From Candidatus Tectimicrobiota bacterium (lineage in GTDB: Bacteria > JACPUC01): DNA of 64,000 bases. The DNA lies in NCBI GenBank assembly GCA_016192455.1, contig JACPUC010000016.1:1-64000 (forward strand), read 5' to 3'. Both the position numbers and the translations under genes were made by a program. Of this stretch, positions 17,759 to 26,765 are shown piece after piece (the first letter of the stretch is position 1; each line of letters begins with the position of its first letter). The notes beneath the pieces are model-generated. The model had not been told where the DNA came from. It saw only the letters and a program-made list of their open reading frames with translations, and made no database searches.

Positions 17759-18475
17759 TTACTTCCACTTGCGGCTCTCGACGGAGCGCACGTTGAGGAA
17801 CAGGAAAAAGACCATCACCGACAGGTAGTAGATGACATCCCGCGAGTCGAGGACGCCGCGGCCGATGCTCTCGAAGTGCGTGTGCAGGCCGAGGTACTCC
17901 AAGAGAGGCGCCACCCAGCCGGGCGCCGCCAGGAGGACGAAGCTCTCGCCCAGAATGAGGAGGAGGAACGACAGGGCCACGCCCAGGATGAAGGCAACGA
18001 TCTGGTTCTCGCTGAGGCTGGAGACAAAGAGCCCGAGGCTCAGGTAGGCGCCGCCAAGGAGGATCGCCCCCAGGAAGCCGCCCCAGAGCTGGCCGCTGTC
18101 CGGGTCGCCGAAGGTTGCGACGACGATGACGAGGGGAAAGGAGAGGACCACCGTGAGGATCAGCAGGCCGTAAGCGGCGAAGAACTTGCCGAGGACCACC
18201 TCGTAGTCCTTCAGCGGCAACGTCATGAGGACCTCCATGGTGCCGAGTTTGCGCTCCTCCGCCCACAGCCGCATGGTGATCGCCGGCACGAAGAAGAGAA
18301 AAACCCAGGGGAGGAGGGCGAAGAAGGGCCGCAGGGTGGCCTGGTTGAAGAGGAAGAAGCCGCGGAAGAACAGCCAGTGCGTCAGCACCAGGAAGACCGT
18401 CATGAAAATGTAGGCGATGGAGGAGTTGAAGTAGCTCTGAAACTCTTTGGCCGTGATCAGGAGGATGTTCTTCAT
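17759..18475 (-). CDS. ABC-2 type permease, GldF-like
   Basis: 238 aa with about six membrane helices. The N-terminus MKNILLITAKEFQSYFNSSIAYIFM and the following RLWAEERKLGTMEVLMTLPL are the standard signatures of ABC-2 permeases of the GldF/NosY type. The ATG at 18475 gives the expected length; upstream in-frame sequence overlaps the ATPase gene antisense to its own reading and is not coding. It pairs with the ATPase (32 bases upstream) and the GldG-like gene (4 bases downstream). Confidence 0.88.
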   Translation of the reverse strand: MKNILLITAKEFQSYFNSSIAYIFMTVFLVLTHWLFFRGFFLFNQATLRPFFALLPWVFLFFVPAITMRLWAEERKLGTMEVLMTLPLKDYEVVLGKFFAAYGLLILTVVLSFPLVIVVATFGDPDSGQLWGGFLGAILLGGAYLSLGLFVSSLSENQIVAFILGVALSFLLLILGESFVLLAAPGWVAPLLEYLGLHTHFESIGRGVLDSRDVIYYLSVMVFFLFLNVRSVESRKWK

Positions 18476-18507
18476 CGTCGTCGAGGAGAGCGAGGGGACC
18501 GCAGGCG

Positions 18508-19485
18508 CTACTTCTCGCGCGTGGTCAGGCGCGAGAAGACTTCTTCCAGGCTCACCGCTTCGCGCCGCAGCTCGGAGAGCGTCCAGCCGTTCTCCACGGC
18601 GAGCCGGAAGAGCTCCTCGCCGAGATCGCGCGCGGCATCGGCGCTGACGCGAAAGCGCGCCCGCCCGCCGTCGATGGTCTCGAGGCATTCGGGTCGCCTG
18701 ATGCCAGGCATGGCTTCCAGCTTGGCCCGCACCTCTCCGAGGGCGGCGTGGCGGCCATCCCCCTCCGCCGGCAGCCCCTGCGGCGGGCGCAACGTAAGGT
18801 GGTAGACCGCATCGCCGGCCGCCTGGCGGGAGAGCTCTTCCGTCGTTCCCTGCGCCACCAGCCCGCCATTGCTGAGGATGAGGATGCGATCGCAGGTCAT
18901 CGACACCTCCGGCAGGATGTGCGTGCAGAGGATGACGGTGCGCTCTCGTCCCAGGGTTTTGATGAGCTGGCGAATCTCGGCGATCTGGTTCGGGTCGAGG
19001 CCGCTCGTCGGCTCGTCGAGGATGAGAATCTGCGGCTCGTGGATGAGCGCTTGGGCCAGCCCGACGCGCTGCCGGTAGCCCTTCGAGAGCTCGCCGATCA
19101 CGCGCCCGAGGACCGCCTGCAGGCCGCAGACGGCGGTCATCTCCTGGATGCGGCGCTCGATGAGCCGGGCGGCCAGCCGGCGCACGCGCGCCATGAAGCG
19201 CAGGTAATCGCGCACCGTCATGTCGCCGTAGAGCGGGGCGTTCTCCGGCAGGTAGCCGATGCGGCGGCGCACCTCGAGGGAGTGCTCCACGGCGTCGAAA
19301 CCGCCCACCTTCACCTCGCCGCTCGTCGCCGGAAGGTAGCAGGTGAGCACCCGCATCGTCGTCGTCTTGCCCGCGCCGTTCGGGCCAAGAATGCCCACCA
19401 CCTCGCCGGCACGCACCCTGAAGGAGAGATCGCGCACCGCGGTGATCGGCCCGAAGCACTTCGTGAGATGCGCAACCTCGATCAT
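18508..19485 (-). CDS. ABC transporter ATP-binding protein, GldA-like
   Basis: 325 aa. Walker A is GPNGAGKTT, the signature is LSKGYRQRVGLAQAL, Walker B is ILILDEPTSGLD and the switch His is in CTHILPEV, so the ATPase looks active. The C-terminal 80 residues (RARFRVSADAARDLGEELFRLAVENGWTL) are the extra domain seen in ABC-2 exporters of the NodI/CcmA type. The ATG at 19485 gives the canonical MIEVAHLTKCFG start. It is the first gene of a four-gene operon with a promoter at 19628-19656. Confidence 0.92.
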   Translation of the reverse strand: MIEVAHLTKCFGPITAVRDLSFRVRAGEVVGILGPNGAGKTTTMRVLTCYLPATSGEVKVGGFDAVEHSLEVRRRIGYLPENAPLYGDMTVRDYLRFMARVRRLAARLIERRIQEMTAVCGLQAVLGRVIGELSKGYRQRVGLAQALIHEPQILILDEPTSGLDPNQIAEIRQLIKTLGRERTVILCTHILPEVSMTCDRILILSNGGLVAQGTTEELSRQAAGDAVYHLTLRPPQGLPAEGDGRHAALGEVRAKLEAMPGIRRPECLETIDGGRARFRVSADAARDLGEELFRLAVENGWTLSELRREAVSLEEVFSRLTTREK

Positions 19486-19627
19486 CGGCGTTCTCGGCAA
19501 AGGATGCGGCAAGACATGAAAGGCGGGAAGCTCGCTCAGCTCCTGCAGGCTCGTCCCCTGGGAAGCCCCCTTCGTGAATTTCCCCTGCATCACCTTTGAT
19601 CCCAATGGAACCACGAGGTTCCGCGAA

Positions 19628-19656
19628 ATTGTAGGCATCGTCCCCCTGCGAGTCAA
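19628..19656 (-). promoter_or_regulatory. Strong sigma-70-type promoter of the gld-like operon
   Basis: On the minus strand TTGACT (19651-19656), a 17-base spacer and TACAAT (19628-19633) match consensus at five of six positions in each box. It lies 140 bases upstream of the ATPase start and stands out by its AT content. Confidence 0.75.
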
Positions 19657-19872
19657 TTGGGGGAGACACTCGAGGCCGTCACAGGACCGCTCCTGGCCCC
19701 CCTTCCCGATTCGCCTCGAAAGCGCGTTCTTGAAGCTTCTTGGCGCCGGCGCGCAGCTTGACGCCCCTGCCAGCCATTGTTACACTACGGCACCTCTTGC
19801 AGAGGGGGAGGCGGGGCGCGCCGGCGCGCCTCGGACGATGAGCTCCAGCCAGCCAGGAGCGGAAGGCCAGTC

Positions 19873-21648
19873 ATGCCCAGAACGATCGCAAAGAAGGCAG
19901 GATCAGCGAGCCGGGCGCGGGCGAGCGGCGTTGCGCAGCCCACGACGGTGGCGGTGGAGACCACCGCGCAGGCGTACCTCGAACTGCTGCGCGACCGCGG
20001 CGTCGAGTACGTCTTCGCCAATGGCGGGACGGATTTCGCCTCGATCGTGGACGCGTTCGCCAAGATGGCGACGGAGAAGAAGGAGACCCCCCGGCCCATC
20101 ACCGTGCCGCACGAGGCGACCGCGGTGAGCATGGCGCACGGGTACTACCTGGCGACCGGCCGGCCGCAGGTGGTGATGGTGCACGTCATCGTCGGCGCCG
20201 CGAACGCCTCGGGCTCCATCATGAACGCGGCGCGGGCGCGCGTGCCGATCATCTTCTCCGCCGGCCGCAACCCGCTCACCGAGGAGGGCCTGCCGGGCTG
20301 CCGCAACCGCCCCATCCACTGGGCGCAGGAGTCTTTCGATCAGGGGAACCTGCTGCGCGAGTTCACGAAATGGGACTACGAGTTGCGCAGCAGCCTGCAG
20401 CTCCAGTCGGTGGTGGACCGCGCCCTGGCGATCGCTATGCAGGAACCGCGCGGGCCGGTCTACCTCACCCTGCCGCGCGAAGTCCTGGCCGAGCGCCTGC
20501 ACGGCTTCACCCTGACGCCGTTCCGCCAGCAGACGAACGGGCTCCTCTACCCCGATCCCGACTGCATCGCCGAAGCCGCGAAGCTGCTGGCGAAGGCCAA
20601 AAATCCCCTCGTTATCGCGCAGGCGATCGGGCGCGACCCCGCCGCGGTGCCGCAGCTCGTCGAATTGGCGGAGCTGTTCGGCCTGCCGGTGGTCGAGATG
20701 CACCGCTACACCATGAACTTCCCCACCACCCACCCGCTGCACCTCGGCTTCGATCCCGATCCCTTCCTGGATGAGGCGGACGTCATCCTGGTGCTCGACG
20801 CGGATGTGCCGTGGTTTCCCTGCGTCAAGAAGCCGAAGGAGAGCGCGCGCGTCATCCAGCTCGGCGTGGACCCGCTCTTCTCCCGCTACCCCATTCGCGG
20901 CTTCCCGGTCGATGTGCCCTTGCAGTGCGACGGCCGCGTCGGCCTCCAGGCGCTTGTCGCGGAGCTGCGGCGGTACGCGCCGGGGGCGGCGCGGGCAATC
21001 GAGGCGCGCGCCAAGCGCCTGCGCGCCGAGCACGATCGGCAACGCGCCACCTGGGCGGCCGCGGTGCGCAAGGTCGCCAAGGACGCGCCGCTCGACTTCG
21101 CCTGGGTCGGCCACTGCATCAACGAGGTGAAGCAGGAGCAGGATATCGTCGTCAACGAGTACGACCTCATGCCCACCGTGGCGGAGTTCACCGCTCCGGG
21201 CACCTACTTCGGGCTCTCCCCGAGCGGCGGCCTCGGCTGGGGTCTCGGCGCGGCGCTGGGGATCAAGCTCGCCCTCCCGGAACGCACCGTGATCGCCGCG
21301 GTCGGCGACGGCAGCTACATGTTCAACAACCCCACGCCCGCCCACTTCGTCGCGCGCGCCCAGAACCTGCCGATCCTGGTGGTCATCTTCAACAACCAGT
21401 GCTGGCGGGCCGTGAAGAATGCGCACCTGTCGGTACACCCGGACGGCTGGCCGAGCGCGTCGAATAACTTCCCGCTCTGCAACCTCGACCCATCCCCCGA
21501 CTATGAGAAGATTGTCGGGGCGCACGGCGGCTACGGCGAGCGTGTGGAAACTCCCGACCAGGTGATTCCGGCGCTGCGGCGGGGACTGCGCGCGGTGCAG
21601 GAGGAGGGGAGGCAAGCCGTCCTGCACATGGTGTGCAAGCACGCCTGA
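19873..21648 (+). CDS. Thiamine diphosphate-dependent enzyme (acetolactate synthase-like)
   Basis: 591 aa with the three-domain layout of the ThDP decarboxylase/acetolactate synthase superfamily. The Pyr domain has VPHEATAVSMAHGYYLATG with the catalytic Glu; the PP domain has GDGSYMFNNPTP, the GDG-N Mg/ThDP motif. Compared with true acetolactate synthases, the middle and C-terminal parts diverge (QCWRAVKNAHLSVHPDGW), so the substrate is not clear; phosphonopyruvate-, oxalyl-CoA- or aromatic 2-oxoacid-type reactions are alternatives. The ATG at 19873 follows GGAAGG. It precedes an LLM oxidoreductase and a MaoC-like gene, suggesting one catabolic unit. The 611-base gap that follows argues for separate promoters. 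Confidence 0.8.
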   Translation: MPRTIAKKAGSASRARASGVAQPTTVAVETTAQAYLELLRDRGVEYVFANGGTDFASIVDAFAKMATEKKETPRPITVPHEATAVSMAHGYYLATGRPQVVMVHVIVGAANASGSIMNAARARVPIIFSAGRNPLTEEGLPGCRNRPIHWAQESFDQGNLLREFTKWDYELRSSLQLQSVVDRALAIAMQEPRGPVYLTLPREVLAERLHGFTLTPFRQQTNGLLYPDPDCIAEAAKLLAKAKNPLVIAQAIGRDPAAVPQLVELAELFGLPVVEMHRYTMNFPTTHPLHLGFDPDPFLDEADVILVLDADVPWFPCVKKPKESARVIQLGVDPLFSRYPIRGFPVDVPLQCDGRVGLQALVAELRRYAPGAARAIEARAKRLRAEHDRQRATWAAAVRKVAKDAPLDFAWVGHCINEVKQEQDIVVNEYDLMPTVAEFTAPGTYFGLSPSGGLGWGLGAALGIKLALPERTVIAAVGDGSYMFNNPTPAHFVARAQNLPILVVIFNNQCWRAVKNAHLSVHPDGWPSASNNFPLCNLDPSPDYEKIVGAHGGYGERVETPDQVIPALRRGLRAVQEEGRQAVLHMVCKHA

Positions 21649-22259
21649 CACGCGCCGCCCGCCGTCAGAGGAGGGGCTGGTCGGTGGCCGCCCTGGCCCG
21701 TCACTATGGCGGGCCGGCAGGCTCGGACCCCCTCGGAGCGGCAGACCCGATCGGCGCGAGGTCGAACGCTGCCGGAGAAGCCTTCCTCTCACTCCAGCAA
21801 AGGGGAGAGGCGGCGGGTGCAACGGAAGGTCCGCGCCTGGACGCGAGCGGCCGCGTGGAGAGGCAGGTAACGAGGCGCCTTGCGGTCCCGGCGAGCGCCA
21901 GGCGGAGACCCCCGCGCGAGCGCGAAGCGTCCACCGGCCGCCTCCCGGCGGCCATTTTGTTCCCGGCGGACCGGTGGGCGGAAGTGACGCCAAGCGAACG
22001 AGGAGTGACGCATGGCTTGCGCGCACGGCTTCTTCGACATGGGCTGACGTGCTGCCGCTGGCACCCATGCAGCCGTCGAACAGGGAACACCGCGGGGTCC
22101 CGGCGCGTTTGAGCCCCAGACGCTCCTTCGCGGTGCGCGCGCTTCGTCTCACTGCTCAACGGGGTGGTACCGCGCAGACTTCCGGGGAATGCAGGTGTGG
22201 CAGGCACCTGGTTCTAGGCGCCCGCCGGCACACCACTTCATAACTCAAGGGGTACGGCG
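21649..22259. other. Long intergenic region upstream of LLM oxidoreductase gene
   Basis: About 610 bases, very GC-rich. No reading frame has a credible start, ribosome site or recognisable product on either strand, and no convincing promoter, hairpin terminator or repeat was seen. Confidence 0.4.
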
Positions 22260-23285
22260 ATGACGCTGCCTATGGGGGTGACGATTTCAGATCACTACGA
22301 GATGACGATTCAGGATATGGTCGAGTATGCCCAGCTCGCCGAGGAGTTGGGATATGACGGGTTCTGGTTGACGGAAGATAATACGAAAGACGCCTTCGTG
22401 GTCCTCGGCGTCATCGCCGGCCAGACCAAGCGCATTCGCCTCGGCACCGGCATCGTCAACATCTACTCCCGCACCCCGACGACCCTGGCCCTCAGCGCCT
22501 CCACCGTCGCCAACGCCGCGAAGGGCCGCTTCTTCCTCGCTTTGGGAACGGGCGGAGTGGGGTTCATGACGCGGGGCCATGGCATCAAGATCGAGAAGCC
22601 TCTCCAGCGCATGCGCGAGTATGTCTCCATCATCCGCCGGCTTATCGCGGGCGAACGGGTCTCCCACGACAGCGAGCTCTTCCACATCGAGCAGTTCCAC
22701 CTTCGTCAACCGGCGAAAGACGCCGAGGTCCCCATCTACGTCTCGGCCCTGAACGAAAAGATGACGCAGTTGGCCGGCGAGATCGGGGACGGCGTCTACA
22801 TGAACTTCATCTGGGATCGCTACGTCAAGGATGTCGTCCGGCCGCGCCTGGAAGCCGGGCGGGCCCGCGCCGCGCAGCCGCGCGACAACCGCACCATCTA
22901 CACGCTCGCCATCGCGCCGGTGCAGTCCGACGACCCTGCGGCCTTCGAGCGGGTGCAGCGCCGGGTGACCTTCTACTGCGCCTCCGAGCACTACCACCGG
23001 GTCTGCGAGGCGGGGGGGTTCCTGAAGGAAGCGCAGCGCATCAAGGAGACCTGGGAGGGCGGCGATCAGGAGGGCGCCACGGCGATGGTAACGCCGCAGA
23101 TGGCCGAGGCGTTCACCCTCTACGGCCCGCGCGAGCGCGTGGAGCTGAAGCTGCGCCGCTACGCCGACGCCGGCATCTACCCGGTCGTCTACCCCGTGCC
23201 GCGCCACGGGCGGACGAAGCGCGACTACCTCGACGCCATCACCTACATGGCCGACTATGCGCGGGGCGCCGGCATCGAGCGCTGA
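22260..23285 (+). CDS. LLM class flavin-dependent oxidoreductase
   Basis: 341 aa, standard luciferase-like monooxygenase length. Typical features are YAQLAEELGYDGFWLTED near the N-terminus, RIRLGTGIVNIYSRTPTTLALSA (about 60-82) forming the first barrel strands, and GRFFLALGTGG. The overall pattern resembles F420-dependent methylenetetrahydromethanopterin-reductase-like proteins as well as FMN-dependent ones, so the cofactor cannot be told by eye. It probably oxidises or reduces a small organic substrate in the catabolic cluster with the ThDP enzyme and MaoC-like protein. The ATG at 22260 follows AAGGGG. Confidence 0.88.
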   Translation: MTLPMGVTISDHYEMTIQDMVEYAQLAEELGYDGFWLTEDNTKDAFVVLGVIAGQTKRIRLGTGIVNIYSRTPTTLALSASTVANAAKGRFFLALGTGGVGFMTRGHGIKIEKPLQRMREYVSIIRRLIAGERVSHDSELFHIEQFHLRQPAKDAEVPIYVSALNEKMTQLAGEIGDGVYMNFIWDRYVKDVVRPRLEAGRARAAQPRDNRTIYTLAIAPVQSDDPAAFERVQRRVTFYCASEHYHRVCEAGGFLKEAQRIKETWEGGDQEGATAMVTPQMAEAFTLYGPRERVELKLRRYADAGIYPVVYPVPRHGRTKRDYLDAITYMADYARGAGIER

Positions 23286-23405
23286 GCCCTCCGCCGCCCG
23301 CGCCGCCGCGTCAGGCTGCGTCGCCGCACCCGCCGGGGTGGCGGTTGGAGCGCGGCGCCGGCCCCGGCGGTGTCTCCTACCTGTTGCAAGAAGGGTTTGA
23401 TCACG

Positions 23406-23888
23406 ATGGGTGCAACGTACGACGAGCTCGAAATCGGCAAGACCTTCCTCTCCAACCCGGTCACCCTGACGATGGCCCACACCCTGCTCCTGGGCAGCCT
23501 CATCCATAACTGGCATCCGTCGCACATCAATCAGGACTACGCCTCCCGCGGCCCGTTCGGGAAGGTGATCATGCACGGCGAGTTGACGCACAGCCTGACG
23601 GTGGGCGAGTTCTCGAAGATACTCTTTGATACGAGCCTTGGTCAGCTTGGCGCCAGCTACCGCCTCACTGCCCCCGTCTTCGAGGGGGATACGATCTATA
23701 CGGAGATCGTGGTCAAAGAGAAGCGGCCCAGCAAGAAGCGCAGCGGCGGCGTCGTCACCTTCGGCATGACGGCCTACAAGCAGGACGGCACCATTGTGTC
23801 GGAAGGCGAGGCGACGTTCCTGGTGGGGAACGAGCGCATTCAGGTGTACTCGCCGCACACCCCCGCCGGCAAGGCGCGGGCCTCCTGA
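23406..23888 (+). CDS. MaoC-like hot-dog fold dehydratase
   Basis: 160 aa. The sequence NWHPSHINQDYASRGPFGKVIMHGELT (about 47-73) is the MaoC/(R)-hydratase core with catalytic Asp/His-type positions, followed by the SYRLTAPVFEGDTIYTEIVVKEK strands. Such proteins hydrate enoyl-CoA or dehydrate beta-hydroxy/methylmalyl thioesters. The ATG at 23406 is preferred over one 36 bases upstream because family members begin just before the conserved EIGKTF. It is 120 bases downstream of the LLM gene on the same strand. Confidence 0.85.
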   Translation: MGATYDELEIGKTFLSNPVTLTMAHTLLLGSLIHNWHPSHINQDYASRGPFGKVIMHGELTHSLTVGEFSKILFDTSLGQLGASYRLTAPVFEGDTIYTEIVVKEKRPSKKRSGGVVTFGMTAYKQDGTIVSEGEATFLVGNERIQVYSPHTPAGKARAS

Positions 23889-24141
23889 AGCCTCCCGGGG
23901 GACCTGCAAAGAGAAGCCGCGCGCAACGTGACGCTCGGATGACCCAGGTGGTGCGGAACTTTTTCGGGGCGACCCTTGATCCCCCAGACCTCCTGGCAGC
24001 GCGAGGGATCCGCATTCGCGCGGCGGGAGTGCGTCTGCCTGCGCCTGCCTCCGCCGCCCCGGCGGACAGGCGCTCCGCCAGGGTGGGTGAGAGGCCACAG
24101 CACTCGCGCCAGGACTGCAACCTGGAGGCGCGTCACGCCGC

Positions 24142-25323
24142 TCACGGCAGCCGCACGTAGGCGCCGTCCTTGATCATGAAGACGTAGCGCTCCTTGTCCG
24201 CATCGCCATCCGCCCGGATGTCGGTGACCCCCGTGATGCCCTGGAAGCCTTTCAGGTTCGTCAGGTAGCGCATGAGGCGCTCGCGATCCTGCTCGAGGTC
24301 CTCCGGCCGGTTCGTCACGCCGCTGTCGCGCAGCGCCTGGGCCAGCATGAGGACGGTGTCGTAGTGGCTGGCGCTGTAGTGGGGGGGATCGCTCGTCGTC
24401 GCGTCGCGGAAGCGTTGGATGAAGCGCTGGGCGCGGGGATCGGGGTTCTCCAGCCAGAAGTAGCTCGGCAGAACCGCGCCGTTTCCAGCCGCGCCGACGC
24501 GTTGCGGCAGCATCCCGGTGCTGGCGCTGATCCCCATGACGATCGGCTGCGTCACCCCTTGGCGGCGCAGCTCGCGGATGATGTGCACAGTCTCGTTCTG
24601 CATGGCGTTCACCACCAGAGCATCCGGATTCGCGGCCTTCACCTTGGTGACCTGCCCGGCAAAGTCGATGTCTCCCGTGCCGTGCGTCGTCGTGGCGATG
24701 ATCGTGACGCCGCGCGCCTCCAAGAGCGACGGGAAGACCTGTGTGCCCTCCGATTTGGCGATGATCGCTTTGTTGTCATACATGATCGCCGCCGTCTTGA
24801 CCCCAGGGTAGAGCTTCAGGAAGCGCTCGATCACCGGGCCGATGGTGCGGTCACTCGTCATGACGTTACGGAACGTCCAGGGGCGGTTCTCGGCGGCGAT
24901 CCCCGGCGCCGCCGAGACGCTCGAGATGGCGACGATCTTGCTCCGGTTGGCGACGGGGAAGAGGACGCGGCTTTCGGTGCTGAAGTACGGCCCCAGGATC
25001 GCCAGCACCTTGTCCTGCGTGATGAGTCGATTGGCGGCGCGGATGGCCTCTTCCGGTTTGCTGGCGCTGTCGTAACGGATGAAGCGCAGCGGCAGCCCAT
25101 GGATGCCCCCCGCGGCGGTGAGATCGTCGAGCGCGAACTGCAGCGCATACTCGTTCGCCTTGGCGAACTCCGCCCCAAAGCCGGTGATGGGAGAGATCCA
25201 GCCGAGGGTGAAGGCGTCACCGGCAGGCTTTGCGACGGCGCCCTGCGACTTCGCCCCGGCACTGCCCAGCAGGAGGATGCCGGCCAGGAGACAGCAGAGA
25301 CTGGCGAGTGCATGGTTCTTCAC
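24142..25323 (-). CDS. ABC transporter substrate-binding protein, LivJ/Peripla_BP_6 type
   Basis: 393 aa. A signal peptide (NHALASLCCLLAGILLLGSAGA) precedes a type I periplasmic binding fold: GWISPITGFGAEFAKANEYALQFA, then LGPYFSTESRVLFPVANRSKI and AIMYDNKAIIAKSEG. This is the branched-chain amino acid/amide-type receptor family; the ligand cannot be assigned. The GTG at 25323 follows AAAGGAG at ideal spacing and overrides a longer Arg-rich frame. No LivF/G/H/M partner is adjacent, so it is an orphan receptor in this window. It converges with the MaoC-like gene. Confidence 0.88.
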   Translation of the reverse strand: MKNHALASLCCLLAGILLLGSAGAKSQGAVAKPAGDAFTLGWISPITGFGAEFAKANEYALQFALDDLTAAGGIHGLPLRFIRYDSASKPEEAIRAANRLITQDKVLAILGPYFSTESRVLFPVANRSKIVAISSVSAAPGIAAENRPWTFRNVMTSDRTIGPVIERFLKLYPGVKTAAIMYDNKAIIAKSEGTQVFPSLLEARGVTIIATTTHGTGDIDFAGQVTKVKAANPDALVVNAMQNETVHIIRELRRQGVTQPIVMGISASTGMLPQRVGAAGNGAVLPSYFWLENPDPRAQRFIQRFRDATTSDPPHYSASHYDTVLMLAQALRDSGVTNRPEDLEQDRERLMRYLTNLKGFQGITGVTDIRADGDADKERYVFMIKDGAYVRLP

Positions 25324-26261
25324 GAGGCGCTCCTTTCGTCGAATTCGCCGCGGCTGGGGGAGATGGAGCCGGCTGGGGAAGAGGGTGCGACCCTCCTGAG
25401 AGGTGGCGGAGGGCTTCTGCCGCGGCAGCGCGCGGCTGCGCCGAGGACGCGGCCGCGTCGACCCGGGCGGGGGCTCTCTTAAGCCAGGGCTGCCCTTCCG
25501 GGGCGCCCTCTCAGAGTCGGGCCTTCGCAGCACCGGCGAGGAACCCGCACTTTATGCCTCAGCCTCTCTGGGCGTGGTAACCTGAGCCTGGCAACTCTGG
25601 CGTTGGAGAACGCCGCCGAAACCGCGACGGTGCCGCAAGGGGCGGGCCGGCACGATCGTCGTATCCCCACACCCCTGCCGCTGCGGCGTGACGACCTGCC
25701 GCTGTCCTGGCGCACTCACCCCGGCGCTTTCCAGACGCTCCGGCCCCAGCCGCGCACCACCAGCGCCAACGCAAGAACCGCGCAACCCGGCGTTCCTTCC
25801 CGCCTCGCGACAGAACGGTGCTCTCCGGCGCAGGAGAGAATTTTTTTCGCCTGGCCCGGCAGAATTTTGCTTCCTATCGTGTTGAGGCTCTCTATATAAT
25901 TAGAACAAGGGATACTTGAGTTTCCCCGGCTGTTCTTCGTGGGAGGGGTAAGGTAACGGTCAGAGTTCAAGATTGGTCTTGGAAGTCAACCCCACCAGCG
26001 GTCACGCAAGGTGTCCTGCGAAGATAGCGAGGTGTCTCCCTTGGAGGGTTTGTTGCGAGACCTGGCGGCCGGGAGCGGCCGACACCGACTCGAGTGCTCC
26101 CACGTCCGTACGCCAAGGAGGTCAAGCCGGGATCTTCCTTCGTCACCGGCGTGACCAGACGTCGTGAGCATCTGGGCAAGAGTGTTGAGTGCCGTCTAAC
26201 TCCGGCGGGGGGGTTCCGCTTCCCCACGTGGTTAGGGGCGTTCAGGTCGCAGGTAAGTGCC
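25324..26261. other. Long intergenic region with promoter and leader of the zinc-ribbon gene
   Basis: About 940 bases. The first 540 bases show nothing supportable. A plus-strand promoter candidate lies at 25871-25900, leaving a leader of about 350 bases before the GTG at 26262. The leader has several hairpin-prone segments but matches no RNA family I can recognise. The frame of the downstream gene is open back to 26094 and part of the leader may be coding. Confidence 0.4.
25871..25900 (+). promoter_or_regulatory. Candidate promoter upstream of zinc-ribbon gene
   Basis: A perfect TATAAT at 25895-25900 inside the AT-rich TCTATATAATTAG, with a weak -35 (TTCCTA, 25871-25876) at 18 bases. Confidence 0.45.
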
Positions 26262-26678
26262 GTGTTCATCCTTGGAGTGAAGTCGAGTGGCTTCAGCCGC
26301 AGCCATGAATGTCCGCACTGCGGCAGCAGCAGTGTTTCGCGCTCCCATCGCACCCGCCGTGATTACCTCCTCTATGCGTATCGGGTGGCTCGCCTGATGC
26401 GTCCCTATCGCTGTCGTCGCTGCCACACCCGATTCTGGCAGCCGACCATGTCGCGGCGTCGCCTGATCGTCACCTACGTGGGGATCGTCGTGGTCTGTCT
26501 CCTCGCGGCCTTTGGCTCCTTCATGGTTTCGGATCAGTCTTCGACGATCTCGGCTGGCGCGTTCCGCTCGCTCGTCAGCCAAGAGGTCGAGAACCTTGCC
26601 GCTCCGGCTGCCGCGACTGCCCCGGGCGCTCCGGCCACTCCCGCGGTTCAACCGGCGGCGGCGCCGGCGAAACCTTAG
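26262..26678 (+). CDS. Zinc-ribbon single-pass membrane protein, function unknown
   Basis: 138 aa from the GTG at 26262 (AGGT 10 bases upstream); an in-frame start at 26094 would add 56 residues. Two CxxC pairs (Cys17/Cys20 in ECPHCGSSS and Cys51/Cys54 in YRCRRCHTRFW) frame a basic linker and probably bind zinc. An Arg-rich stretch precedes one membrane helix (IVTYVGIVVVCLLAAFGSFMV, about 69-89), which leaves the ribbon in the cytoplasm. The tail is Ala/Pro-rich and presumably periplasmic. The layout suggests a membrane-tethered nucleic-acid or protein-binding module. No named family was recognised. Confidence 0.65.
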   Translation: MFILGVKSSGFSRSHECPHCGSSSVSRSHRTRRDYLLYAYRVARLMRPYRCRRCHTRFWQPTMSRRRLIVTYVGIVVVCLLAAFGSFMVSDQSSTISAGAFRSLVSQEVENLAAPAAATAPGAPATPAVQPAAAPAKP

Positions 26679-26682
26679 CAGA

Positions 26683-26714
26683 GCCGCGGCAGCCCGAGCT
26701 GCTGGCGCCGCGGC
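26683..26714. terminator. Hairpin between convergent genes
   Basis: GCCGCGGC at 26683-26690 pairs with GCCGCGGC at 26707-26714, with a smaller AGC-CCGA-GCT stem inside the loop. It lies between the ends of the zinc-ribbon and AMP-ligase genes. No T tract follows on either strand, so termination is only suggested by position. Confidence 0.3.
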
Positions 26715-26765
26715 GTTCCTCCTCCTGGGTGGAGGCCTCATTCGTCGCCGCAGCATGGCGGTGAG

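Noticed and set aside
26094-26261. Extra N-terminal 56 codons of the zinc-ribbon protein
   Set aside because: No good ribosome site, no conserved-looking segment; kept as an alternative start only.
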